From Nannocystis pusilla (GTDB lineage Bacteria; Myxococcota_A; Polyangia; Nannocystales; Nannocystaceae), in the NCBI RefSeq assembly GCF_026626665.1, contig NZ_JAPNKE010000002.1, forward strand, positions 5,309,168 through 5,373,167: a DNA stretch of 64,000 nucleotides, given 5' to 3'. Both the position numbers and the translations under genes were made by a program. How positions within the stretch are numbered: the stretch's first letter is position 1; each line of letters starts with the position of its first letter. This document shows positions 1 through 9,316 of this stretch, piece after piece. The notes beneath the pieces were generated by a model. It was not told the origin of the DNA and made no database searches. It saw nothing but the letters and a program-made list of their open reading frames with translations.

Positions 1-138
1 CCTCCCCGGGACGCAGCGCCCGGACCCTGAGCCGCGAAGCAGGTGCAGCCGCCCGCCGCCGGGCCCCAGAAGAAGACCGGGTCGCACCCGGTCTGCCGGC
101 AGCTTTCTCGTTGACTCCCACCCCTGGCGCCGGGGCCG

Positions 139-352
139 AGCGCCCGCACTCACGCGCAGCGCCCGGGCGCGCGGCCCTCGGCGACCTCCGCTCGAGCGGC
201 GCCGCGGCCCAGCGCCCGCGCTCAGGCGCAGCGCCCGGGCGCGCGACCCCTCGGCGACCTCCGCTCGAGCGGCGCCGCGGCCCAGCGCCCGCGCTCAGGC
301 GCAGCGCCCGGGCGCGGCCCCTCGGCGACCTCCGTCCGAGCGACGCCGCGCC
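139..352. repeat. Tandem repeat, about 72-73 bp unit, nearly three copies
   Basis: Direct reading shows the block starting GCGCAGCGCCCGGGCGC at 154, 226 and 299. Copies one and two are almost identical over their full length (periods 72 and 73). The third copy decays after about 50 bases, and a partial tail of a unit precedes the first. The unit is nearly pure G/C. It lies downstream of the lipase-like gene and no credible protein is encoded across it. Function unknown. Confidence 0.8.
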
Positions 353-423
353 GCCACGCCGAGGCCGAGCGCGAGCCATGCTCGACCCCTCGCCGGTCCC
401 CGTCGCGCGCCGGCGTCGACGAA

Positions 424-441
424 GATGTCCCATGAGACATC
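424..441. terminator. Small inverted repeat GATGTC...GACATC
   Basis: A 6-bp perfect stem encloses a 6-base loop centred on CATG. It lies downstream of the minus-strand lipase-like gene. It resembles the other CATGTC-containing palindromes of this window. A terminator or dispersed-repeat role is inferred; there is no T run. Confidence 0.35.
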
Positions 442-531
442 CGTGACGATCGTCGCCGAAGACAGGCGGCATCGCCGTCCCGCAGCGAGGACGAGCCCGA
501 GGACGAGCCGGCGGGCGTGGAGCTCCCCGGC

Positions 532-545
532 TGTCCTCGAGGACA
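532..545. terminator. Hairpin TGTCC-TCGA-GGACA
   Basis: A perfect 5-bp stem with tetraloop TCGA lies about 85 bp beyond the stop codon of the minus-strand gene ending at 631. The same stem with other loops recurs at 4161, 15582 and 32715, each time next to a gene end. It is therefore read as a family of 3'-end elements. The terminator role is inferred. Confidence 0.45.
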
Positions 546-630
546 TCTTCTTCCGCGCGCCCCGGCGCCGGCGGCGCGGAGCGTCGAGCGGGCGCGACAG
601 CCCGGCGACAGCGCGCCCCAGGCCCGCCGG

Positions 631-2669
631 TCAGTTCACCGCGTCGAGCTGGCTGATGATCTTGTTCCACACGGCGGGCGTGACGCCGACCTCGAGGTGC
701 CCGAAGGGCACGCCCTCCTGCCGCGAGCGCGCGGCCTTGTCGGCGCCCGACCAGCCCTGCGTGAGCTGATCGCGGGCCGCCACGCTGACATCGAACAGCA
801 CGCCGTCGCCATGCACCTCGCAGGTCGGGCAGCTCATGCCGTCGATCTCGAACGGGGCGCCGGCGCCGCCCGTCGTGCCGTGGACCACGTACAGGAAGTC
901 GAGCTCGCTGCTGAGGCCGTGATGCCGGAGCCGCTCGATGAAGTTGCCGCCGATCTCCATCACGGCCCCGATGCCGATCCCGTCCATCAGGCGATACGTC
1001 CCGTACCCCCACCAGTAGTCGTCGGCGTTCTCGTCGTAATAGACGTGCTGCGCCTGGCAGGGCGAGCCGGCCGGATCGAAGGCCGTCTCGCGGCACATGA
1101 TGTGACCGTCGTCGTCGTCGAGGTAGCCCCCGAGCATGTACGTGAGCTTGTACGACATCCACGTGCGCCACTTGGTCTCGTCGGTGTCGAGCTCCGACCA
1201 GTCCTCCCCGTCGCTCTGGCGGTCGGGGATCGGGTAATACGGGCGCAGGTCGTACGCCGCCTGCAGCTGGCCGAGGTACGCCGAGACGTGCTTCCCCTGC
1301 TCGTTCACCGAGCCCCACATCGCCAGGTTGTACTTGTCGAAGCTGAACTGGCTCGCCCCGTTCGCCGCGTTGAGCGCCTGGAGGCTGCTCGAAGAGACAG
1401 GCCGCCCCTGCGCGTCGAGCCCGGTGATGTTCGAGGTGTAGATCCGCGAGAAGAAGTCCGGCCACGTGCCGCCGCGGCCGTCGCACACCGACTGCGCGAA
1501 CTGGTTGGGGAACAGCGGGCTCCCGCCGTAGCCCCAGTTGACGCACTGGAGCGCGCTCATCCACCCCCACGTCACCGGCCCCTGGCCGATCGGCGCGTTC
1601 TCGAGGGTGCTGTAGATCAGCAGATCGTCGTACGGATGGCGGAAATTGAGGTCGATGCCCAGGTGCGGGCCCGACAGCGGCACGTAGACGCGCACGTCCT
1701 CGCGGAACGCCGGCACGCGCTTCGCCTGCTCCGCCGCCAGCCGCTCGAAGTGCTTGGGCCCGAAGTCGTCCCACGCGGCGACGTCGCCGGCGTAGAGATC
1801 GACGGACAGCACTCCCTTGCTCCACGCGATCACGTCGACCTTCGGCTGCCCGGTGAGCACCTTGATCCGGTCGATCGCGTTCGCCACGTGGGTGGCCTGG
1901 CTGTAATTGTCGCCGTGGAAGTTGCCGAAGGTGACCGCATACGTGCACCGGCCGGTCGCCTCCAGCGCCTGCACGAAGCCGGTCTTCTGCGTGGTGCCCG
2001 GGTACGCGCCGCCGCTCCCGTTGCGCCCGCCGGGCAAGAGCCACACGTTGCCGTTCTGCAGCGCCCCGTGCACGAGCAGCACGGGCACCTTCCCGGGATC
2101 GCAGGCGCTCTTTCCGGTCTTCGGCCCGTGCTGCAACAGCACGAAGCGGGCCTCCGGCCGGGTCGGCCCCACCGACGGGCACGACGACGCCGACTTCGAG
2201 CCCACCTTCCCGGCGCACGCGCTCTTGTAATGGAGGTTGAACCCGTCCACGAGCTGCTGGTTCAGCGCGCCGAAGTAAGTCTGCAGCGGATAGGTGCTGT
2301 CCTCGTAGGTATCCTGCCAGCGAGTTTTCTGCGTCCGCAGATTGTAGCCCTCGGTGCGGTAGGCCTGGAGCCCCTCGAGCAGCTCGATCTTCCCCCACGA
2401 CCACGACGGCGGCGTGAGCTGCCCGACCACCCGATAGTCGTCCTGGTACACGTCGTCGGCCGGCGGATCGAAGTATCCGTCGAACGGCGCAGGGACGGCC
2501 TCCCCGGATCGAGCAAGCTCCTGACGATGGGCACGGCGTCGTCCGTGTCGCTCCCGCCGTCGACCTCGTCGACGCCGTCAGGCGAGTCCGCACAGCCGGC
2601 GGAGGCCACCAAGCCCAGGCCAGAGAGCGCTATGAACAGATGCGACAGCGAGGGCAACAAACACCGCAT
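631..2669 (-). CDS. Lipase-like alpha/beta-hydrolase lipoprotein (one frameshift)
   Basis: Probable exported lipid or ester hydrolase. The start at 2669 gives a lipoprotein signal (lipobox-like LVASAGC) followed by an Asp-rich linker, and GGGGAG lies just upstream as ribosome site. The frame is broken in a C run at 2502-2505 where one base appears missing. After the shift it continues without interruption (PFDGYFDPPADD...) to the stop at 631. In the hydrolase part, VLLVHGALQNG (about residue 200) fits the oxyanion-hole strand. VIAWSKG (about residue 284) sits where lipases have GxSxG, so the first Gly of the elbow is Ala. Total is about 679 residues. The lipase assignment rests on these motifs and overall pattern; the substrate is unknown. 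The shift may be a sequencing error. Confidence 0.75.
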
Positions 2670-3438
2670 GACACTTCTCCCCAATGTCCGGATGGACGGG
2701 GACGTTAGTCGCGGGGCCCGTGAATGGTCAAGCGATTTCTTTTGCGCTGCAACATGACTCCGGGGATGCCGGATAGCACGGGATAAACGACGTTCATTCG
2801 ACGATTTCGCGCCCCTCGGCGACACTGAGGACCCGAGCACCCACGCCGGGGCTGGCCGCCCGCGCGCACGCCTGAGGCTGCACGCTCGCCATCGGTCGGG
2901 CCACCCGCACCCGGAGGGCACCTTGTTTTGCGGTGCAAGATGCCACGCCTGGCACTGGCCGGGGATAACCTGCCATGGAGGGAGGTTGATGTTGCGGCGC
3001 AGCAAATATGCAGACATGTGCGGCCCGCATGCTCCTCGACTCCTACGACCTGAATACCGCTGGCCGCGACCCTCGACGCGCCTTCTCTTGCTGCTCCCAC
3101 AGCCGACTCTCGCCTGCGAGGCAACGACCCCCGCAATCGGGCGATCGGCGTCCCCAGTCCGGTCGATCCACCGGGAGGCGGACCCGGGCGAATACCTCCA
3201 GGGCATCGAGGGCGAGTCCATCCCGCGCGGCGAGTCGCCCGCGGTCGGTCCCGGTGCACACAACCGGTGGACGCTGACCGCCTTCCTGTCCCACGAGACG
3301 ATCGAACCCGCGGCAGGAGCCGAGTGCGGTAATTCGCGCCGGCGTCGGTACCAGGTGTCGTTGCCATGTCGGTCCCGACCTCCGCGCGCGCATTCGTGCC
3401 CGTGTCGGCCCGCCCGGCCCTGTGGCATCCTCGGGCCG
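2670..3438. other. Intergenic region, no supported gene
   Basis: About 770 bases between divergent genes. It must contain both promoters, but no clear -10/-35 pair was recognised. A plus-strand stretch around 3130-3350 has coding-like third-position G/C and reads smoothly, but no start, family or end supports it. A near-copy of the TGTCC hairpin (TGTCC-GGAT-GGAC) lies at about 2687-2700. Confidence 0.4.
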
Positions 3439-4158
3439 ATGCGCCCCGCCTTCGCCGCCGCCCTCGCCGTATTGTTGCTCCCGCTCGCCGCTCGCGCCGA
3501 CATACTGCCCGAGGGGCACAAGGGCATCGAGCTGTCGATCCGCGTCGACGCCCAGGTCCCGAGCGGCAAGGCGCTGGTGCTGGCCAACACCTTCGAGGGC
3601 GGGACCTTGATCGTCCCCGGCACCGACCAGAAGATCTCGTGGCACCCCCTCGGCGGCGAGATGCAGCTGCGCCTCGTCGCCGCCGGCGAGGGCGACAAGA
3701 TCAAGACCGCCGGCGCCGACCTCGACCGCGACAAGATCAAGCCGCTGCTCGCCACCGCCGCCGTGTGTGCCCCGCCGTTCGCCGGCGTGCGCACGATCGT
3801 CGACACCTCGCCCGCCGTCGAGGTCCGCTGGACCTGGCGCGCCACCATCGACGGCAACAAGTGCAGCGCCGAGCTGGTCAAGCAGGAGTACCTCGACGCC
3901 ACCGGCAAGGCCGTGCCGGCCCCCGGACCCGCCGAGCCGCCCAAGCCCGTCAATGCCCCGCTGGCCGACCCGCCCAGGCCCGCCGACGCGCCCTCGCCGA
4001 CCACGCCTCCGGCCCCGGCCCCGGCCCCGGTCAAGGCCGCCGATCCGCCCGCCGCCAAGGCCCAGGAGTCCGCGAGCGGCTGCGACGCCGGCGGCTCCGC
4101 CCCGGGCGGCCTCGCCGGCCTGGCGCTGGTGTGGCTGCTCCGCCGGCGTCGCCGCTGA
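3439..4158 (+). CDS. Exported protein with MYXO-CTERM sorting tail
   Basis: A 239-residue protein of unknown function. A signal peptide (MRPAFAAALAVLLLPLAARA) is followed by a soluble domain of about 140 residues with a Cys pair (AAVCAPPF, GNKCSAE). Then comes a Pro/Ala-rich linker and a C-terminal Gly-Cys, hydrophobic stretch and Arg cluster (SGCDAGGSAPGG...RRRRR). This ending fits the MYXO-CTERM signal of myxobacteria, in which the Cys is the processing and anchoring site. The start at 3439 is chosen because it begins the signal peptide. A cluster of small hairpins follows the stop immediately. Its next gene starts about 100 bp downstream on the same strand. Confidence 0.85.
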   Translation: MRPAFAAALAVLLLPLAARADILPEGHKGIELSIRVDAQVPSGKALVLANTFEGGTLIVPGTDQKISWHPLGGEMQLRLVAAGEGDKIKTAGADLDRDKIKPLLATAAVCAPPFAGVRTIVDTSPAVEVRWTWRATIDGNKCSAELVKQEYLDATGKAVPAPGPAEPPKPVNAPLADPPRPADAPSPTTPPAPAPAPVKAADPPAAKAQESASGCDAGGSAPGGLAGLALVWLLRRRRR

Positions 4159-4160
4159 TC

Positions 4161-4202
4161 TGTCCGCGAGGACATGGCCTCTTCGCCATGTCTCTAAGGA
4201 CA
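4161..4202 (+). terminator. Compound hairpins after the MYXO-CTERM gene
   Basis: Three overlapping inverted repeats occur in 42 bases, starting two bases after the stop. They are TGTCC-GCGA-GGACA (4161-4174), the 8-bp stem GACATGGC/GCCATGTC (4171-4192), and TGTC...GACA (4189-4202). The last, ATGTCTCTAAGGACA, matches a sequence at 20157 in 14 of 15 positions. Likely a 3'-end or terminator element of the dispersed family. Confidence 0.5.
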
Positions 4203-4259
4203 GCCACCGCCTCGGCCTCCCAGGCGACGCGCGTCCCTGCTACGCTCCCCGGAACCTGC

Positions 4260-6191
4260 ATGCGCCTTGGTCTGCTCCTTCTCCCCTTTCTGTTCGCCTG
4301 CGGTGCCGCGCGGGAGAGCGGTCCGGGGCCGTCGCCGGAACCGGACGCACCGGCGAGCCCGGCCGACCCGCCGTCGCTCGCTCCGACCTGGCGCGAGCAC
4401 GCCGACGGCGACGGCGTGGTGCGCGTCCGGGTCCGCGACCTCGCCGGCTCGGCGATCCCCGCGGCGTCGGTCTGCGTCGCGCCGGAGGCCGTGCCGCACG
4501 CGCTCGAGTGTGCGTTCACGGACGAGGCCGGAGAGGCGTCGCTCTCGGCCCGCACGGGGGATTGGCGGCTCCACGTCGGTCATCCGGACCTTCTGGCGGC
4601 GACCTGGCCGGCCCCGGACGACGCTCCGCTGGCGTGGCCGGCGAAGGGCGGCGAACTCGAGCTTCGGCTCCCGCGAGACGGAATGGAGCTCCAGGGTCGA
4701 GTGACCGACGTCCGCGGCAGCGCGCTCCCGCGGGCGTACGTGGTCGTGCAGCGAGCGAACGACATCCTGGCGGTCGCGGCGGTCGACAGCAACGGGCGCT
4801 TCGGCGTCCGCGTCCCGTCCGGGCGAATGACGAGGCTGTTCGCGTACGCCCCGGGCCACGCGCGACGGGTGGTATATCCATACCCGCCGGACGCAGCGCT
4901 GCACGTCGCGCTGATCGCCGAGTCGACGATCAAGGGCCGCGTCGTCGATGGCGAAGGGCGACCGCTGGCGGGTGCATGGGTCGTGAGCCACGCGCCGCTC
5001 GCTTACGTCGAGCGCGAGCGGCCGCGGGCTCGCACGAACGAGGCGGGTGACTTCGTGCTCGGCGGGCTGACTCCGGGCCGCTATTCGCTGTACGTGAGCG
5101 CAGCCAATGCGCGCCGCGTGGAGCCCGTGGTCGTCGCCCTTCCCTACGCGGCCACCGTCGAGCTCGCGCCGATCGCGACCGAGCCCGGCCACGCTCTGGC
5201 GCTCCGCTTATTGGACCCGTCCGGTCGCCCCTGCGTCGACGGATTCGCCAATTTCGAGGGCCCTGGCGGTCTCTGCCTGAGCCGCGCCGAAGGGTGGTGC
5301 TCGTTCGGGGCCGTGCCACCCGGCGACAGGACCATCACCGCATCCTGCCCGGCGACTCGGCAGATCCGGCGGACCATCGCCGTGCAGGGCGACGTGCGCG
5401 AGACGTGGACGTTCGAGCGCGGCGGTTCGCTCATGGGGGTCGTGCTCGACGATGCGAACGCACCCGTCGCCGACGCCGAGGTGCGAGCCCCGGACGAAGA
5501 CCTGCGGACCACGACGGACACCCACGGCCGGTTCGTCCTCGCCGGGCTGTCGGGGCGGCGCGTCGACATCCAGGTGGTTTCGCTCGATCACCACGACCAA
5601 CGCCAGAGCGTCGAACCGGGCGCCGAGGCGCGGGTAGTCCTGCAGCGTCAGCCCGCAGTGGCGTTTCATGTCAGCGACCGCAGCGGGCGCCCGGTGCAGG
5701 GTGTCGCGCTGCGCTGGGACCTTTCCTCTGTGTTGCTCGACCGCGAAGGCCGAGGCTCGACGGCCAATCTTGTCGCGACCGCCTCCGAGCACACGCTCGC
5801 CGTGCACTCGGCGCACGGACCGATTCCTCATATCGACGGCGGCAAACCCACGCTCCACGGTGCGTCCCGCTGGCAGCCCGGAGATCCGCAACCGATCGAA
5901 GTCGTGGTCGCATCCCCCGAGCGCGAGCTCCGCGGGCATGTGCGAGCGGCTGACGGCCGACCGGCGCCCGACGTCCTCGTGCTTGCGTCCCCCACGACCG
6001 GCGCGCCCGGCACGTGCGAGCGCTCGATGCTCGACGATGCCGCGGCGCTGACGGTGACGGACGCGCGAGGCGAGTTTCATCTCGGCGCGCTGTACTCGGT
6101 CGCCTACAGCCTCATCGCGCTCGACTCCACGGGCTCTGCCGCCTGCGTGGGCGTCGACGCCGACGATGCCGGCGTCACCCTCTCGCTCTGA
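4260..6191 (+). CDS. Lipoprotein with carboxypeptidase-regulatory-like repeats
   Basis: A 643-residue lipoprotein (signal MRLGLLLLPFLFAC, lipobox ending FAC). A Pro/Ser/Glu linker follows, then at least five Ig-like modules of the carboxypeptidase-regulatory type. These are recognised by repeating patterns such as GRVVDGEGRPLAGAWV...TNEAGDFVLGGLTPGRYSL and GVVLDDANAPVADAEV...DTHGRFVLAGL. Such modules are structural beta-sandwiches of cell-surface proteins; no catalytic domain is seen. The start is the ATG that opens the signal peptide. It is followed after 5 bp by the 3' end of a convergent lipoprotein gene, so the two genes end tail to tail. Confidence 0.85.
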   Translation: MRLGLLLLPFLFACGAARESGPGPSPEPDAPASPADPPSLAPTWREHADGDGVVRVRVRDLAGSAIPAASVCVAPEAVPHALECAFTDEAGEASLSARTGDWRLHVGHPDLLAATWPAPDDAPLAWPAKGGELELRLPRDGMELQGRVTDVRGSALPRAYVVVQRANDILAVAAVDSNGRFGVRVPSGRMTRLFAYAPGHARRVVYPYPPDAALHVALIAESTIKGRVVDGEGRPLAGAWVVSHAPLAYVERERPRARTNEAGDFVLGGLTPGRYSLYVSAANARRVEPVVVALPYAATVELAPIATEPGHALALRLLDPSGRPCVDGFANFEGPGGLCLSRAEGWCSFGAVPPGDRTITASCPATRQIRRTIAVQGDVRETWTFERGGSLMGVVLDDANAPVADAEVRAPDEDLRTTTDTHGRFVLAGLSGRRVDIQVVSLDHHDQRQSVEPGAEARVVLQRQPAVAFHVSDRSGRPVQGVALRWDLSSVLLDREGRGSTANLVATASEHTLAVHSAHGPIPHIDGGKPTLHGASRWQPGDPQPIEVVVASPERELRGHVRAADGRPAPDVLVLASPTTGAPGTCERSMLDDAAALTVTDARGEFHLGALYSVAYSLIALDSTGSAACVGVDADDAGVTLSL

Positions 6192-6196
6192 AAGCC

Positions 6197-7619
6197 TCAG
6201 TTACAAGTCGGCCCGTACGACAGGTCGTTGATGCTGATCTCGAGGTCCGGCAATTGCGTGTAGTCGTTCGAGCCGTCGAGCGTGATCTGGAACAGCTCGT
6301 CGCCGTTGTTCGAAAAGGCCTGCTTGCTGACCGCGTCGAATTCGAGGCCGACCGAGTTCCACTGGCCCTCGGGGATGTCGGCCACCACGGTGCCCTCGCC
6401 GGTGTTCGGGTCGACGCTGAGGATCCGGCTGTTCTGACCGTCGGTGACGAGCATGCGTTCGCCGACGCAGTCGACCGCCATGCCGCAGGCCTGGATGTTG
6501 ACCCCCTCGCCGTCGACCGTGAGCGGCTTGGCGTCGGTGACCTCGCCGGTGGCCGGGTCGAAGGTGACGAGCTCGTCGGCGTCGGAGTCGATGCCGTAGA
6601 GGGTGCCGTCGTCGAGGAAGCCGAGGCCGCAGATCGATCTGCCGTGATCGGCCAGCTCGGTCGGCGTGTCCCCGCTGCAGTAATCGACGACGATGAGGAT
6701 CTGCTTGGCCGACTGCGAGCAGTAGATGGTGCCGTCGGTCGGCGAGATCGCGCACGTGATCACCGCGTACGGCGGCGCCAGCGGCCCGATGTCGACGCTG
6801 GCGAACGGCGTGACGGCGCCGGTCTCGACGTTCACCTCCGCGAACTGGCCGTCGTCGAACGCGGTGTAGAGCAAGCGATCGCCGGGGTTGATGTCCGCGT
6901 TCGAATCATAGCAGTCGGAGCCGACATCGACCCCCGGGTCGACGCTGCTGTCGCCCCAGCCGTCGCCGTCCTCGTCCTTCATGCACTTCTCCGGGTCCTC
7001 GACCTCGGCCGAGCCCGGGAAGGTGCTCGGGTCGTCGTCGTCGCAGTCGGTCCCCGGCTTCACGTCCGGGTTCATCGGCATGCCTCGCCCCAGTCGTCGC
7101 CGTCGACGTCGGTCATGCACGCCTCCGGGTCGTCGTTCGGCGCCGCCCCCGGGAAGGTGTGCTCGGAGCCGTCGTCGCAGTCGTCGTCGTTGGGCACGAA
7201 GCCCGCCGGCGGGTCCTCGCCGGGCTCCTGCGGCACGCAGTTGGCCGGGTCGCCGAACCCGTCGCCGTCCTTGTCCTCGCACCACACGCCGCCGCCGCCG
7301 CCGGTGATCGTGTCGCTCTCGCTGTTCGAGTTCGAGTTCGAGTTGGAGTTGGAGTTCGAGTTCGACTCGCTGTTGCTGTTGCTGCCCTCGGTCGCGCTCC
7401 CTCGGTCGCGCTCCCCTCGGTCGGCGCCGTCATCGTCTGCCCGTCGGTGTCCGACTCGCTGCCCTCGGTCGCCGTGCCCTCGGTCGCCGTGGCCGTCAGG
7501 CCCGCGGTCATGCACGCCTCGATCGACTGGTTGAACACCGCCCCGTCGTCGACGCAGGTCTTCGAACAACCGGCAGCGTGACAGAGTCCCGCCGCGAGCA
7601 ACCAACCGAAGCGACGCAT
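6197..7619 (-). CDS. Ser-Asn-repeat lipoprotein with calcium-type repeats and propeller (two frameshifts)
   Basis: Surface lipoprotein of about 470 residues. The start at 7619 gives MRRFGWLLAAGLCHAAGC (lipobox AAGC), then a Thr/Glu/Ser linker, then a (Ser-Asn)n stretch. Next are repeats like DKDGDGFGDP..., DVDGDDWGEAC and DEDGDGWGD with Cys, typical of MopE-like or thrombospondin-3-type acidic Ca-binding modules. A C-terminal domain of about 270 residues reads like a beta-propeller. Two one-base losses are needed: in the tandem ACCGAGGG(G)AGCG repeat at about 7399-7401, and near 7076-7080. After both shifts the family pattern continues perfectly. Either both are read errors or the gene is a phase-variable or decaying surface gene. 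Confidence 0.75.
7311..7385 (-). repeat. Microsatellite coding for (Ser-Asn)n
   Basis: Near-perfect 6-bp repeats (TCGAAC/TCCAAC/AGCAAC on the minus strand) encode about ten Ser-Asn pairs with occasional Glu. They lie in the linker of the lipoprotein ending at 6197. This could change length by slippage in multiples of two residues without loss of frame. Confidence 0.8.
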
Positions 7620-7876
7620 GGAGGTCATGGATTTCACGGTATCGGGCCCGCCAGGAGCCCGCAAGAGCGCGTCACGCGGACCGATCGTTACCGCGCCCGC
7701 TCGCACGCCGCGTCGTCGTCACCGCGTCCGTCACCGCGATCTGCCTCCGTCGCACCGCGTCGCCTCGCTCGGCGTCCGTGCCTGTCGCACCGCGCCGGCG
7801 ACCGGGGTGTACGCTCGACGCCCCAAGATGGGGACGCCGCCGATCCCGAGGCGGCCTCGTGACCACGATACGAGCA

Positions 7877-8360
7877 TCAAGCAGTGAGGCCCTCCGAACG
7901 CTCCGTCGGCGCACGCGCAACGCCGTCGACGCCCCCGCCTCGTAGGCCTCGTCGCGGCGCCGTACCCCATACCTCGGAGGTCCCCGCCGGCAGCTCGAGC
8001 GCTCCGTCTTCTTCACCGAGGAGAGCCGTCGATTCCGGCACCCATTCGACGCTGACATCGTGCGTCACCTGCCGCGGCAGCTCCGGCCAATGTCCAGGGA
8101 GCAATGACCCAGCTGCCGCTACGAGTGATTCTGAAGACCTCACGGCGAACGAACGCGTGCTCCTCGCCAGGCTCCCGACGATCGAGCGAATGCTCGCAGG
8201 GAAGGCTCACAAGGCCGGACGCGGTGCTCCCGATCGCGACGCGTCGCGCCGCGAGACCCCCGCGAAAGAGCACGAGAATGATCATGACCGCCGACGCGAC
8301 CAAGTATGAGCGTCGGACGTCACCGACGTCCCGTGGATCGGCACCGGCTGCGACGGCCAC
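7877..8360 (-). CDS. Hypothetical membrane protein, frameshifted
   Basis: Two adjoining minus-strand frames both show coding-like composition and join near 8085-8100. The upstream part holds a hydrophobic segment (YLVASAVMIILVLF) followed by a charged stretch (RREPGEEHAFVRREVFRIT). The downstream part continues PELPRQVTHDVSVEWVPES...LELPAGTSEVWG. No family was recognised. The start (GTG at 8360) is a guess. It lies downstream of the flavoprotein gene on the same strand. Treat as a probable small membrane protein with one indel. Confidence 0.35.
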
Positions 8361-8428
8361 GCGAGCACCGCCACCCACGAGGAATGGGCATGCGCCTCGC
8401 CACGGCGTTGCAGGCGCGCCTCGGTGAC

Positions 8429-9001
8429 TCACTCGCGCCGCAGCCAGCGTTCGCCCGGGTCACCGCGGTCGACCGGCCACGCCTGAAACTCGCGCTCGCC
8501 GCGGACGCACGCGCGCAGGTTGTGGCACACGACCGCGACATCGTCGACGCTCCAGATGTCCTCGCAGCCAGGTCCACCGTGCGTCCGCGCGAGCTCGCCG
8601 ACGCGCGTGATCACGAGCCCGCCCATCGGCGGGATCAGGGCCCCGAACGTCGCCAGCACCCCCTGCAGCCGCGACAGCACGCCCTTGCCGCCGACCGCGT
8701 GCGCCGTCACCAGCACCGCGACCGGCTTGCCGAGCCACAATGACGTGCCCTCGCTCGGCGTCGCCTGCTCGAGGAATTGCTGGAGGAGACTCGACCACGA
8801 GTCCCAGTACGTACCCGTCGCGATCACCAGCGCGTCGGCGGCCGCGAGCGCCGCGCGGTGCGCCGCGAACCCCGGCGCGCTCGCCAGCGCGGCGCGCTCG
8901 ACCGCCGCGTGCGGATGCAGCTGCTCGACCGCCACGTCGATCATCGCCGAGGAGTTGCCGCCGTCACCGGCGAGCGAGCCGTCGAGCGCGAAGATCCGCA
9001 T
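8429..9001 (-). CDS. NAD(P)H-dependent FMN reductase-type flavoprotein
   Basis: A 190-residue protein with a flavodoxin-like fold, predicted to bind FMN and reduce quinones or other small acceptors with NAD(P)H. The N-terminus MRIFALDGSLAGDGGNS matches the phosphate-binding loop of the FMN_red family. GTYWDSWSSLLQQFLEQ (about residue 75) is the usual flavin-contact segment after ALVIATG. KPVAVLVTAHAVGGKG follows as the next core strand. The start at 9001 has GAGGG upstream. It is divergent from the FG-GAP lipoprotein gene. The acceptor cannot be named from sequence. Confidence 0.85.
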   Translation of the reverse strand: MRIFALDGSLAGDGGNSSAMIDVAVEQLHPHAAVERAALASAPGFAAHRAALAAADALVIATGTYWDSWSSLLQQFLEQATPSEGTSLWLGKPVAVLVTAHAVGGKGVLSRLQGVLATFGALIPPMGGLVITRVGELARTHGGPGCEDIWSVDDVAVVCHNLRACVRGEREFQAWPVDRGDPGERWLRRE

Positions 9002-9316
9002 GGCCCTCGATACATGTCCCGCGCTCCGCACACAAGCCCCGCGCCGGCGTTGCGCTCGAAGCACATGGGCTCCCCGGCGACCCACTCTCGAAAGTCCTCG
9101 ACGAGAGCGGCACACCCGGGGAAGACGCCATCCGCCGCTGCATGGCCCGTGCATCGAAGTCTTCGCCGCCTCGCGCCGACCTCGACCCGCCTTTCGGTCG
9201 TCGGGACAGGTCGCGGCCGTCATCTCCACGGCCCGGGCGCCCCGCCCCGCGCCCGTGATGACTCCCACGGACACCTGCGTTGACGCGCGCGCGGGCGTAC
9301 GCGAGCCTGCTCGAAG
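9002..9316. other. Divergent intergenic region
   Basis: 315 bases between the divergent starts at 9001 and 9317. No gene, strong palindrome or classic promoter box was seen. It contains ATACATGTCCC near 9010, a lone half of the CATGTC-type element. Confidence 0.4.

Noticed and set aside
517..2757. Long plus-strand open frame over the lipase-like gene
   Set aside because: Val/Ala/Arg/Pro-rich complement of a clear minus-strand gene; typical high-GC shadow.
7311..7385. Possible CRISPR-like repeat
   Set aside because: The units are 6 bp and encode Ser-Asn in a lipoprotein linker; no spacers.
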